Origin: an uncultured Clostridia bacterium
GTDB lineage: Bacteria > Bacillota > Clostridia > Oscillospirales > Butyricicoccaceae
NCBI GenBank assembly: GCA_947648385.1
Contig: CANSNO010000003.1
Coordinates: 1-64,000 of the forward strand
Length of the DNA stretch: 64,000 nucleotides
Direction: 5' to 3'
Part shown: in pieces, positions 43,866 to 52,194 of the stretch
How positions within the stretch are numbered: the stretch's first letter is position 1
Layout: each line of letters starts with the position of its first letter
Notes under the pieces: model-generated
The model's input: the letters and a program-made list of their open reading frames with translations, nothing else
Database searches by the model: none
Told to the model about the DNA's origin: nothing
Made by a program: the position numbers and the translations under genes

Positions 43866-44786
43866 ATGGCCCTTATAAAATGTCCCGATTGTGGGCGCGA
43901 GGTCTCCAGCAGGGCGGCCAGCTGCCCCAACTGCGGATGTCCCATCTCCGAGATAGTGGCCTCCGAGGGTACCGCCCCCGTGTCCACCGCCGCTCACACC
44001 GCGCCCACTGTCGACAGCGGCAAGGAGCGTCAGCTTATTATTGCCCATTTGAAGGATCTCTGCACGCTGGAGCTTATCAAATGGAAGTATGAAAAGCCCA
44101 TTGCCAAGGCGGCGGCCGACTTCGGCATTACGAACTACAACAACGCCTTCGACTTTGTCAGCCGGATACTGGATAAGGTTTCAAAGGGCATTACATCGGC
44201 GAGCAGCAATATATACCAGATGACGCCCCTTCAGTTCTCCAACGCTCTCAGGAAGGAGGCGGGGCCTATCACCCTTATTTCGGTCAATGTGGACGGCAAA
44301 AGCGTCTCTCTGCCCAGGTATATCTATGACGCCGACGGATATCCCGATTGGGGTCCTGTTTTCGACGCCGTAAGCGATAAGTACAGCGCCCTTTATAATG
44401 AACATTCCGACGAGAAGCGCAAGGTCACGGCGGCCCTTAAAACGGCCTATGACGCCAACATCATCCCCGCGCCCTTCCGCAATCTCCACGGGGTATATTA
44501 TCTCCACGATTATCTTTCCACCTCTCAGGAAAGCCTCAGCGACGCCCTGCTCCATCTGGACCTTGACATCATCAAGAGCAAGCTGGACACCGTCATCAAA
44601 CAGCAGGGGGAGATACTGCTCCAGACATACATAACCAATTTGCAGCTGGCTTCTGTTCAGCAGAAGTTCGACCAGCTTTTGGACGCCGTCCAGTCCATCA
44701 GTCAGGATACAGCCGCCATCGCAAAATATTCGGCCATTTCGGCCACTCATCTGGAGACCATAAAGATCCTGCAGTTTATAAAGTAA
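43866..44786 (+). CDS. Unknown zinc-ribbon protein
   Basis: A 306-residue protein starting with a CPDCGREV...CPNCGCP zinc ribbon (residues 5-26), a Ser/Thr/Ala-rich linker (~30-55), and two helical regions (~56-125 and ~225-300); the last is probably a coiled coil. It has no signal peptide or membrane span. The ribosome site is weak (AAGAAG). Zinc-ribbon plus helical-tail proteins are often recruited to nucleoprotein or protease complexes, but nothing fixes its job. Base composition is like its neighbours; a terminator follows. Confidence 0.7.
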   Translation: MALIKCPDCGREVSSRAASCPNCGCPISEIVASEGTAPVSTAAHTAPTVDSGKERQLIIAHLKDLCTLELIKWKYEKPIAKAAADFGITNYNNAFDFVSRILDKVSKGITSASSNIYQMTPLQFSNALRKEAGPITLISVNVDGKSVSLPRYIYDADGYPDWGPVFDAVSDKYSALYNEHSDEKRKVTAALKTAYDANIIPAPFRNLHGVYYLHDYLSTSQESLSDALLHLDLDIIKSKLDTVIKQQGEILLQTYITNLQLASVQQKFDQLLDAVQSISQDTAAIAKYSAISATHLETIKILQFIK

Positions 44787-44809
44787 AAAGCAGCCGGTAT
44801 GATAAAGCC

Positions 44810-44839
44810 AACCCCTCCGCCGCGGTGCGGAGGGGTTTT
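44810..44839 (+). terminator. Rho-independent terminator
   Basis: AACCCCTCCGC/GCGGAGGGGTT stem, CGCGGT loop, short T run. Confidence 0.88.
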
Positions 44840-44875
44840 GCTTTTGACTTTTGTTACCCTCGGCTAACTTTATTC

Positions 44876-44904
44876 TTGACCTGAGTATAACTACGCGATA
44901 TAAT
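44876..44904 (+). promoter_or_regulatory. Strong promoter upstream of hairpin array
   Basis: TTGACC (44876-44881), 17-base spacer, TATAAT (44899-44904). Transcription would start near 44911, 240 bases before the ZIP gene. Confidence 0.75.
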
Positions 44905-44910
44905 AAAAAC

Positions 44911-45064
44911 GTAATTGAAAAGTTAAAAAGCTTTTCAGAGACTTGCGCAGCAAGTCCTCAGCGTTTTGAAAAAACGCATCAATGTTTTTATTTCATCGGA
45001 AATCGCCGTACTGTCACACAGTGACAGCCGCGCAAAACTTTACGCGCGGCAAAACTCCGTTTTG
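44911..45064 (+). repeat. Tiled array of six short perfect hairpins
   Basis: Stems (arm/loop): 44916-44937 (7/8, TGAAAAG), 44940-44956 (7/3, GACTTGC), 44961-44977 (7/3, GCGTTTT), 45011-45027 (7/3, CTGTCAC), 45027-45050 (7/10, GCCGCGC), 45050-45064 (6/3, CAAAAC). The last three abut, sharing a base. The 364 bases 44787-45150 contain no gene; besides the terminator, promoter and this array there is another TATAAT at 45080-45085 without a good -35. The array could be a leader RNA, a small RNA, or a REP-like DNA element. Confidence 0.7.
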
Positions 45065-45150
45065 TTCGGCAATTTATGATATAATAAAATCGGCCGCAAA
45101 AAGAGAGAACTTACGGCCTTTTCAAAAACAGCTTTTGGGGAGATTATACA

Positions 45151-45987
45151 GTGAAAATTGCCGAATTATTGATGCTGACATTTATCGCCGGCGTGGTTGG
45201 CACAGGCATGGGAGGTCTGGTCGGGGCTTTGTTCCGCAAGGAATCAAACAGGACGGTCAGCCTGCTTCTCAGCTTTGCCGGAGGCATCATGCTCAGCGTC
45301 GTCTGCTTCGACCTTTTACAGGAGGCCATCGCCACAAACGTCGGCATTTATGTCGTCATCGGCTCGGTGCTGTTCGGCGTCGCCATGATTTTTCTGCTCA
45401 ATTACCTGATAGATGTCAAGATAAACCCCGAGGTTCCCCATGTCAACAAAAAGCATCCAAAAACGGCCGACGATTTGGACGAGCTTATCCACAGCGACCA
45501 TTGGGAACAGCATTATAAAAACAGGGACAGCCGGTTCTCCCTCTTTATGGCCGGCATAGTCATGGCCTGCGCCATCGCCCTGCACAATATCCCCGAGGGT
45601 ATGACAATCGGCGCCGCCTATGCCAGCAACAACGGCAGGATGGGCAGCTCGGCTCTTATGCTGGCCTTTTTGATAGGCATACACAACATCCCCGAGGGCA
45701 TGGCCGTATCGGTGCCCCTTATCAACGGCGGAATGGGCAGGATAAAGGCCGTGTTTATAACGGCTCTCAGCGGCTTCCCCACGGTCGTCGGCGCCTTTTT
45801 CGGCTTTTGGCTGGGAGATATCGGCGCGCTGGGTCTGGCCCTCAGCCTCGGCTTCGCCAGCGGCGCCATGCTCTATGTCGTCTTTGGCGAGATACTGCCT
45901 CAGGCCATATTGATGTATCGCAGCAAGCTCCCCACATTCTTCACGATAGTGGGCGCCATGCTGGGGCTGCTCCTCATTTATGTATAA
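45151..45987 (+). CDS. ZIP-family divalent metal transporter
   Basis: A 278-residue membrane protein with eight hydrophobic segments. Metal-site helices hold HNIPEGMTIG (~144-153) and HNIPEGMAVS (~180-189), the ZIP signature, with a His-poor cytoplasmic loop between spans 3 and 4. Zn or other divalent import is expected, though bacterial ZIPs vary. The start is GTG at 45151, eight bases after GGGGAG. A long leader with a hairpin array lies upstream, so metal- or translation-dependent regulation is possible. Confidence 0.92.
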   Translation: MKIAELLMLTFIAGVVGTGMGGLVGALFRKESNRTVSLLLSFAGGIMLSVVCFDLLQEAIATNVGIYVVIGSVLFGVAMIFLLNYLIDVKINPEVPHVNKKHPKTADDLDELIHSDHWEQHYKNRDSRFSLFMAGIVMACAIALHNIPEGMTIGAAYASNNGRMGSSALMLAFLIGIHNIPEGMAVSVPLINGGMGRIKAVFITALSGFPTVVGAFFGFWLGDIGALGLALSLGFASGAMLYVVFGEILPQAILMYRSKLPTFFTIVGAMLGLLLIYV

Positions 45988-46055
45988 ACGCCTTTCGGTA
46001 AGTGGTTTAGCCATACAAAGGCCGCCGTCGCGGCTGTAAAATTACCTAAAGCTTC

Positions 46056-46088
46056 AAAGCTGCCTGTCATCCGACAGGTGGCTTTTTT
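46056..46088 (+). terminator. Rho-independent terminator of the ZIP gene
   Basis: CCTGTC/GACAGG core stem extended by AGC/GCT with mismatches, ATCC loop, T6 tail. Confidence 0.75.
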
Positions 46089-46136
46089 ATCGGGGATATG
46101 GTATTATATATAAAAATGAGTTGCGTTTTATAATTC

Positions 46137-46252
46137 GGGGCGTCTTATGACGCCTCCCACCGGCAGTCCGGCGTAACGATTTTGACGAGTTTACTTCGGC
46201 AAAATCTATTTAATAAAGGAGGGGACCCCGAAAAATTGAAAATTTTTGGGGG
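46137..46252 (-). repeat. Dispersed multi-hairpin repeat, copy 3 (inverted)
   Basis: Reading on the minus strand the order A-B-C-D of copy 1 is kept. Plus-strand positions: D 46137-46156 (GGGGCGTC, TTAT, GACGCCTC), C ~46160-46171 (CCGG, CAGT, CCGG), B 46178-46206 (GATTTTGACGA/TCGGCAAAATC), A 46226-46252 (CCCCGAAAAATT, GAA, AATTTTTGGGGG). The 3' arm of A contains GGGGGAG, the ribosome site of rarA. Confidence 0.85.
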
Positions 46253-46258
46253 AGAAAT

Positions 46259-47584
46259 ATGGACGAGCAAATGACCATGTTAGGCGGCGGTATGGCACAG
46301 CCGCTGGCCGCCAGACTCAGGCCGAAAACCATGGATGAAATAGTCGGACAACAGCATCTTTTGGGCCAAAACATGGTGCTTAGAAAGATAATACAGCAGG
46401 ACATGGTCTCCTCCATGATATTCTGGGGGCCTCCCGGCGTCGGAAAGACGACGCTGGCCAACGTCATCGCCAATCACACAAAGGCCAGATTTATCAATTT
46501 TTCGGCCGTCACCAGCGGCATAAAGGAGATACGCTCGGTCATGCAGCAGGCCGAGGACAACCGCCGTTTCGGCGAAAAGACCATACTCTTTGTCGATGAG
46601 ATACACCGCTTCAACAAGGCCCAGCAGGACGCCTTTTTGCCCTTTGTGGAAAAGGGCAGCATTATTCTGATTGGCGCCACCACCGAAAACCCATCCTTCG
46701 AGGTCAACGGCGCCCTCCTTTCGCGCTGCAAGGTCTTTGTTTTAAAGGCGCTGGGCGAGGATGACCTGAAGGCTCTTTTGCGCCGCGCCCTGACAAGCCC
46801 CAATGGCTTCGGCTATCAGAAAATAGAGATAGAGGAGGACGTCCTGTCCCTCATCGCCAATTTTGCCAACGGCGACGCCCGTATGGCCCTGTCCACCCTC
46901 GAAATGGCCGTCCTCAACGGCAGACAGGAGGGAGATGTTACCGCCGTCACCAGAGAGACGGTCGAGCAGTGTACCTCGCGCAAATCCCTGCTCTATGACA
47001 AATCGGGTGAGGAGCATTATAATCTGATTTCCGCCCTTCACAAGTCTATGAGGAACTCCGACCCCGACGCCGCCGTCTACTGGCTGGCCAGAATGCTGGA
47101 GGCCGGGGAGGACCCCCTGTATATCGCGCGCAGGGTGACGCGCTTTGCAAGCGAGGATATCGGCCTGGCCGACCCGAGGGCGCTGGAGGTGGCCATAGCC
47201 GCCTATCAGGCCTGCCATTTCATCGGTATGCCCGAATGTACCGTGCACCTGACCGAAGCCGTTGTATATATGTCCCTCGTGCCAAAATCCAACGCCCTTT
47301 ACATGGCCTATGAGGCGGCCAAAAAGGACGCCCTGACCCAGCTTTCCGACCCTGTGCCCCTTCATATCCGCAACGGCGTCACAAGGCTTATGAAGGATAT
47401 AGGCTACGGCAAGGGATATCAGTACGCCCACGATTTTGATGAAAAGTTGACCGATATGCGCTGCCTGCCCGATTCCCTTTTGGACAGGGAATACTATCTG
47501 CCCACCGAGCAGGGACAGGAGCGCCGCTTTGCCGAGCGCCTTGAGCAGATAAAGAAATGGAAAGAGGAAAAAAGGGGAGAATAA
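46259..47584 (+). CDS. rarA: Replication-associated recombination protein RarA/MgsA
   Basis: AAA+ ATPase, 441 residues, that acts at stalled replication forks. Walker A GPPGVGKTTLA, Walker B ILFVDEIHRF and a sensor-type ATTENPSF are present, then the C-terminal MgsA tetramerisation domain. GGGGGAG (46248-46254) four bases before the ATG is the ribosome site and is part of a hairpin of the dispersed repeat, so translation may be held down until the hairpin is opened. Monocistronic, ending at a terminator. Confidence 0.95.
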   Translation: MDEQMTMLGGGMAQPLAARLRPKTMDEIVGQQHLLGQNMVLRKIIQQDMVSSMIFWGPPGVGKTTLANVIANHTKARFINFSAVTSGIKEIRSVMQQAEDNRRFGEKTILFVDEIHRFNKAQQDAFLPFVEKGSIILIGATTENPSFEVNGALLSRCKVFVLKALGEDDLKALLRRALTSPNGFGYQKIEIEEDVLSLIANFANGDARMALSTLEMAVLNGRQEGDVTAVTRETVEQCTSRKSLLYDKSGEEHYNLISALHKSMRNSDPDAAVYWLARMLEAGEDPLYIARRVTRFASEDIGLADPRALEVAIAAYQACHFIGMPECTVHLTEAVVYMSLVPKSNALYMAYEAAKKDALTQLSDPVPLHIRNGVTRLMKDIGYGKGYQYAHDFDEKLTDMRCLPDSLLDREYYLPTEQGQERRFAERLEQIKKWKEEKRGE

Positions 47585-47589
47585 AAAGT

Positions 47590-47626
47590 GCCGCCGGAGG
47601 TCAGCCTCCCGGCGGCGCTTTTTTAT
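47590..47626. terminator. Bidirectional terminator
   Basis: GCCGCCGGAGG/CCTCCCGGCGGC stem (one bulged base) with T run, between rarA and the convergent GNAT gene. Confidence 0.88.
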
Positions 47627-48075
47627 ATCAGTTTTTTGCGGTAGACCCGTGAGGGCTCACCTCTGACGTCGGTCATCATGGCGTAAAACTCAAAGCCGTA
47701 TTTTTCATAAAGGCCCACATGGTCGGTGGAGATATAAAGGGCGGCGACATTTTCGGCTTTTGCCATGTTTTCAACGGCGTCAAAGAGCTTTTGGATGTGG
47801 CGGTGGCCGCGGTATTTCGGAAAGGTGTAGACAAAGCCTATCCAGGGCGTCAGCTCGGTTGGGCTGATATCGTCCTTTTCGGCATAGGTGCAAAAGGAGA
47901 CAAGCTCCTCTCCGTCGGCGAGAAGCATGACCATCGGCCCGTCGCCGGCCACCTGACTGATGGTATCTTGACTTAAAAGCCTGTAAAGGTATTGTCCGGC
48001 GCTCCAGTCGCTTTTTCCAATCTGCTCCAGCCAATATATCCTGTTATCCGCGCCGAAATATTCCAAAACGCGCAT
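47623..48075 (-). CDS. GNAT-family N-acetyltransferase
   Basis: A 150-residue acetyl-CoA-dependent acetyltransferase fold. The CoA-binding motif A is GFVYTFPKYRGHRHIQKLFD (about 76-95), and the C-terminal beta strands LYISTDHVGLYEKYGFEFY follow. The substrate cannot be inferred. AAGGAG seven bases before the ATG supports the start. It is divergent from the potassium-channel genes and convergent with rarA. Confidence 0.88.
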   Translation of the reverse strand: MRVLEYFGADNRIYWLEQIGKSDWSAGQYLYRLLSQDTISQVAGDGPMVMLLADGEELVSFCTYAEKDDISPTELTPWIGFVYTFPKYRGHRHIQKLFDAVENMAKAENVAALYISTDHVGLYEKYGFEFYAMMTDVRGEPSRVYRKKLI

Positions 48076-48166
48076 ATGATATCTCCTTGATGGGGTTCGG
48101 ATTTTATTTTATCATATACCCCTTTAAACCACAAGAAAAAAGCAAAAAAGGGGGCCTTTTCCTCCC

Positions 48167-48195
48167 TTGAAAGTCTTGAAAGCCTGTGATATACT
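48167..48195 (+). promoter_or_regulatory. Promoter for the ktrBA operon
   Basis: TTGAAA (48167-48172), 17-base spacer, TATACT (48190-48195). Confidence 0.65.
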
Positions 48196-48243
48196 TAATT
48201 AAATTCAGGAAAATATTTGCCTGCCAAATGAGGTATTTTAAAA

Positions 48244-49608
48244 TTGTTCACTAATAAAAAAGAGCGGCCTCGCTTTAAAAGCCGCAGCAGAATAAGGACG
48301 ATAACCGAGGGCTTTCTTATACTGATAGCCGTCGGCACGGTGCTTTTGTGTATGCCCTTTGCCAAAGAGGGAGAGGGTGGGGCCGACCTTCTCACGGCCT
48401 TGTTTACGGCCACATCGGCCGTCTGTGTCACGGGTCTTGCCGTGGTCGACACGGCCACCTATTGGAGCGCCTCCGGCCGCATGGTCATCCTGCTGCTGAT
48501 ACAGACGGGAGGCCTCGGAGTCATGATGATGGGGGCCATGGTGGCCCTTGCCGTCGGACGAAAAATAACCATAGGGGAGCGTATGCTTTTAAGCACCTCC
48601 TTAAACCTTGACGAAATATCGGGCATTGTCAGATTCGCTAAAAGGATTATCATCGGCACGGCTCTTTTCGAGGGGCTGGGAGCCTTAGGACTGACGGCCT
48701 GCTTCTATAAGGATTTCGGTTTTTGGGGGGCGCTGGAGAGGGGAGTTTTCTGCTCGGTCTCGGCTTTTTGCAACGCCGGCTTTGACAATCTCGGCGTGGG
48801 AGGCGAGTTCGCTTCCATCATCCCCTACGGCGGCAATATCCCCGTCATGATGATACTGGCCGTCCTCATCATTGTCGGCGGCATAGGTTTTTATGTCTGG
48901 AACGACGTGCTTGCCCATTTCAGGAGTAAGCGCCGCCTGACCTTCCACAGCCGTTTGGCCATATGTACGACGGTCATACTGCTTCTCGGCGGCACGGTGG
49001 GCTTTTTCATCACCGAGGTTCTTTCGGGCAATATGGAGGGCCACACGGGGGCCGTACAGATAGTCAGATGCTTTTTCCAGTCGGTCACGGCCAGAACGGC
49101 CGGCTTTGACCATATAGGTCAGGGGGAGATGACCTCGGCCTCAAGGGCGCTGACAGATATCCTCATGTTTATCGGCGGTTCGCCCGGCTCGGTTGCCGGC
49201 GGAATAAAGACGACCACCATGGCCGTGCTTGTGCTGGCCTCGGTCAGCTCTCTTTACGGCAAAAAGAGGGTGACCGTCATGGGAAGGACGATACCGCCGC
49301 AGGTGATAGCTCAGGCCACCAGCCTCTTTTTCCTTGCCGGGGTCGGGGCCGTCACGGGGGCATTTGTCCTCTGCGTGGCCGACGGCATCTCCTTCGGCGC
49401 GGCTGTGTTTGAGTGTATTTCAGCCGTGGCCACCGTCGGCCTCAGTATGGGCATAACCCCCACGCTCGGCGTCTTTTCAAGATGCTTTTTGATAGTGCTG
49501 ATGTTTGTCGGCAGGGTTGGAATAATCACTGTCGGTATGTCGGCCCTGATGAGGAGCTATCCCGACGACAGAATAAAGCTTCCCGAGGGCAAGGTCATAA
49601 TCGGATAG
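48244..49608 (+). CDS. ktrB: Potassium uptake protein, TrkH/KtrB family
   Basis: Membrane subunit of a K+ (Na+-coupled) uptake system, 454 residues. Its repeated MPM pore units are visible as TATSAVCVTGLAVVDTATYW, CSVSAFCNAGFDNLG, FFQSVTARTAGFDHIG and FECISAVATVGLSMGI, each with the selectivity-filter glycine. The start is TTG at 48244 with GAGGT some 10 bases upstream. The KtrA-like regulatory subunit follows after 9 bases. Expected to be controlled by c-di-AMP and ATP through KtrA, as in Bacillus; this is family knowledge. Confidence 0.93.
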   Translation: MFTNKKERPRFKSRSRIRTITEGFLILIAVGTVLLCMPFAKEGEGGADLLTALFTATSAVCVTGLAVVDTATYWSASGRMVILLLIQTGGLGVMMMGAMVALAVGRKITIGERMLLSTSLNLDEISGIVRFAKRIIIGTALFEGLGALGLTACFYKDFGFWGALERGVFCSVSAFCNAGFDNLGVGGEFASIIPYGGNIPVMMILAVLIIVGGIGFYVWNDVLAHFRSKRRLTFHSRLAICTTVILLLGGTVGFFITEVLSGNMEGHTGAVQIVRCFFQSVTARTAGFDHIGQGEMTSASRALTDILMFIGGSPGSVAGGIKTTTMAVLVLASVSSLYGKKRVTVMGRTIPPQVIAQATSLFFLAGVGAVTGAFVLCVADGISFGAAVFECISAVATVGLSMGITPTLGVFSRCFLIVLMFVGRVGIITVGMSALMRSYPDDRIKLPEGKVIIG

Positions 49609-49617
49609 GAGACAGAT

Positions 49618-50274
49618 ATGAAAACATTTGTTGTAATAGGACTGGGGCGTTTCGGCACATCCATCGCCCGTGAGCTTTCAAGGCTGGGTCACGAGGTCAT
49701 AGCCGTCGACAGAGAGGAGGCCCACGTCAACGCCATCGCCGACGAGGTGACCCATGCCATGACGGCCGACATCCACGACGAAAACGTTTTAAGGCGCATG
49801 GGCGTCGCCGAGTGCGACTGCGCCGTGGTGGCCTTTGCCAGCAGCATACAGGACAACATTCTTGTCACCCTTCTTTTAAAGGAGCTTGGGGTCAAAAGGG
49901 TCATATCCAAGGCCTGCAGCGATATGCACGTCAGGGTGCTTCAGAAGATAGGGGCCGACCAGATAATTTTCCCCGAGGACGAAATGGGCATCCGTCTGGC
50001 ACGCGTCCTCGCCTCGGGCAGGATGATAGACTATGTTGACATCGGCGGCGAATATAAGGTGGCCGAGCTGAAATGCCCTAAATCATGGGTCGGAAAATCC
50101 TTGCGAGAGCTGGGGATCAGGGTCAACCACAAGGTCAACGTCCTTCTTGTCAAGACGCTTGGCGGAAGCGGCGAGACGATAAACCCCTCGGCCGATTACA
50201 TCATAAAACACGACGATATCATGGTCATTATGGGCCATGACAGGGACGTTTCGGAGTTGGGCGATGAGCATTGA
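49618..50274 (+). CDS. ktrA: Potassium channel regulator, TrkA/KtrA family
   Basis: Cytoplasmic gating subunit, 218 residues: RCK-N Rossmann domain (~1-135, VVIGLGRFGTSIARELSRLG) and RCK-C domain (~140-218). Binds nucleotides and closes or opens KtrB. GGAGA precedes the ATG. It overlaps the TrmH-like gene by 11 bases, so all three genes are in one operon, an unusual partner for K+ transport. Confidence 0.93.
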   Translation: MKTFVVIGLGRFGTSIARELSRLGHEVIAVDREEAHVNAIADEVTHAMTADIHDENVLRRMGVAECDCAVVAFASSIQDNILVTLLLKELGVKRVISKACSDMHVRVLQKIGADQIIFPEDEMGIRLARVLASGRMIDYVDIGGEYKVAELKCPKSWVGKSLRELGIRVNHKVNVLLVKTLGGSGETINPSADYIIKHDDIMVIMGHDRDVSELGDEH

Positions 50275-51019
50275 GATAACCAGCCGTGAAAATCCCCTTG
50301 TCAAATGGGTGGTCTCCCTCCAGAAAAGCGGCTCCAAACGCCGTCAGGAGGGGGTATTCGCGGCCGAGGGCCCCGTCGTATTGAGGGAGGCTCTGGCCAC
50401 CCGTGCCGCCGTAGACAAAATATTTGTCACAGACGGCGCTTTTCTTGAAAACGCCGTTATACCCAAAGAGACCGAGGTCTACAAGGTCTCGCCCCCCGTC
50501 ATGGAGAAGCTGAGTCAGGTCAAAACCAGTCAGGGCGTTGTGTTTACCTGTCATATGCCGAAAAACGGCGTCCTTAGGGGGCCGAAGATAATGGCCCTTG
50601 AGAACCTCTCCGACCCGGGGAATATGGGCACGATAATAAGGACGGCCGAGGCCTTCGGCATAAACACCCTCGCGCTTGTGGGCAGCTGTGTCGACGTCTT
50701 TTCACCAAAGGTCGTCCGCGCCGCCATGGGGGCCGTTTTGAGGGTCAATATCTGCTCCCTCACGCTGGACGAGCTGGAAGAGGGGGTAAAATCCCTCGGC
50801 CTGCCCCTTTACGGCGCGGCCCTTCGGGACGACGCCGTCGGTATAAAAGACGTTCCCCTGTCCTCCTCCGCCGTCATGATAGGCAACGAGGCCTCGGGCC
50901 TTTCCGCGGCGGCTCTTGACAAGTGCGTCAAAAATGTTATCATACCGATATCCGGAATACAGTCCCTCAACGCCGCCGTCGCGTCCGCGATATTTATGTA
51001 CGAGATGTCGCGGAGGTAG
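50264..51019 (+). CDS. TrmH/SpoU-family RNA 2'-O-methyltransferase
   Basis: SPOUT methyltransferase, 251 residues. The N-terminal SpoU substrate-binding region (~1-90, NPLVKWVVSLQKSGSKRRQE) is followed by the SAM-knot domain with ALENLSDPGNMGTIIRTAEA, VMIGNEASGLS and IPISGIQSLNAAVASAIFMY, the three conserved motifs. Such proteins usually methylate 23S rRNA or tRNA; the target is unknown. The start is ATG 50264 within the end of ktrA, so translation is coupled. Confidence 0.92.
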   Translation: MSIEITSRENPLVKWVVSLQKSGSKRRQEGVFAAEGPVVLREALATRAAVDKIFVTDGAFLENAVIPKETEVYKVSPPVMEKLSQVKTSQGVVFTCHMPKNGVLRGPKIMALENLSDPGNMGTIIRTAEAFGINTLALVGSCVDVFSPKVVRAAMGAVLRVNICSLTLDELEEGVKSLGLPLYGAALRDDAVGIKDVPLSSSAVMIGNEASGLSAAALDKCVKNVIIPISGIQSLNAAVASAIFMYEMSRR

Positions 51020-51059
51020 AATATAAAAGCCGAAGGGCTTTAAAGGAGACGCCGAAAAT

Positions 51060-52181
51060 ATGGAGCGTTTTTCCGTCTGGTTGAGCCTCGTAAGAGGCAT
51101 GAAAGAAGAATATATAAGGGCGCTGACAGAGACTCTCGGAAGCGCCGAAGGCATCTACCGCGCCTCATCTGGGGATATTTCCGATATCATCCCCGACGCG
51201 CGCGGCATGGTTCTCGACGACCTTTTCAATAAGGATTTGACAAAGGCCGAAAAAATATGTCGGGAAAGCGCGCATATCGGCTCGCGTATCATCGGCTATA
51301 CGGACAGGGAGTTTCCGCGCCGTCTCAGGCAGATACCCGACCCTCCTTTGATACTTTATGTCAAGGGCCGTCTGCCCGATATGGACAACAATATGACCAT
51401 CGGCATGGTGGGCCAGCGCAAGGCCACTCCGGCGGGACTGAAACACGCCAAGGATATGGCCTATTCCTTTTCGCGCAGCGGCGTCATCGTCGTGTCGGGC
51501 ATGGCGGCAGGGGTCGACAGCGCCTCCCACATGGGGGCCCTTGACGGAGGCAGTCCCACGGTAGCCGTGTTCGGCACGGGGGTCGACGGCTGTTATCCGT
51601 CCGCCAATATTGACCTCAAGCGCCGAATAATCGAAAACGGCGCCGTCATATCCGAATATCCGCCCAAAACCGTGGGCAAGCCCTTTAATTTTCCCAGGAG
51701 AAACAGGATAATCAGCGGCCTGAGCCGCGGCGTCCTTGTGGTGGAGGCCAGAATAAAAAGCGGCTCTCTCGGCACGGCCGCCAGGGCTTTGGAACAGAAC
51801 CGCGACCTGTTCGCCATTCCCGGGCCGATAGACAGCGCCGATTACGAGGGCGCCAATCTGCTGATAAAGCAGGGGGCCTTTGCCGTCACCGAGCCGGGCG
51901 ACGTCCTCGGCTTTTACGGCTACAGCGTTTCGCCGCGCTCTGTCCCCGTTGAGGCGATTTCTATTCCCGATTTCCCCGAAAAAGAGACCCAAAGGGCGGA
52001 AAAAAATCCCGACGACGAAAACGGCCGCATTCTGCCGGCCGTCAGGGAGAAAATACACATAGACGAGCTGATAAGCAAAACGGGCATGGATCCGGCCGAG
52101 CTTTTAACGCGCCTGACCATGCTGGAAATAGAGGGCCGCGTCGTTCAGTACCCGGGCGGCTTTTATGAACTGAGCAAGTGA
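51060..52181 (+). CDS. dprA: DNA processing protein DprA
   Basis: Loads RecA onto incoming single-stranded DNA in natural transformation, 373 residues. The SAM-like N-terminal domain is short; the Rossmann DprA domain (~70-290) has MVGQRKATPAGLKHAKDMA, VSGMAAGVDSASHMGAL and FGTGVDGCYPSAN, and a C-terminal winged helix (~310-373) interacts with partners. topA follows by 13 bases and trmFO next, the conserved Firmicute order. Whether the organism is competent cannot be told, but cinA is also present. Confidence 0.94.
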   Translation: MERFSVWLSLVRGMKEEYIRALTETLGSAEGIYRASSGDISDIIPDARGMVLDDLFNKDLTKAEKICRESAHIGSRIIGYTDREFPRRLRQIPDPPLILYVKGRLPDMDNNMTIGMVGQRKATPAGLKHAKDMAYSFSRSGVIVVSGMAAGVDSASHMGALDGGSPTVAVFGTGVDGCYPSANIDLKRRIIENGAVISEYPPKTVGKPFNFPRRNRIISGLSRGVLVVEARIKSGSLGTAARALEQNRDLFAIPGPIDSADYEGANLLIKQGAFAVTEPGDVLGFYGYSVSPRSVPVEAISIPDFPEKETQRAEKNPDDENGRILPAVREKIHIDELISKTGMDPAELLTRLTMLEIEGRVVQYPGGFYELSK

Positions 52182-52194
52182 ACGGAGGTAATAT

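Noticed and set aside
44911..45064. CRISPR array
   Set aside because: The hairpins differ in sequence and there is no constant repeat with spacers.
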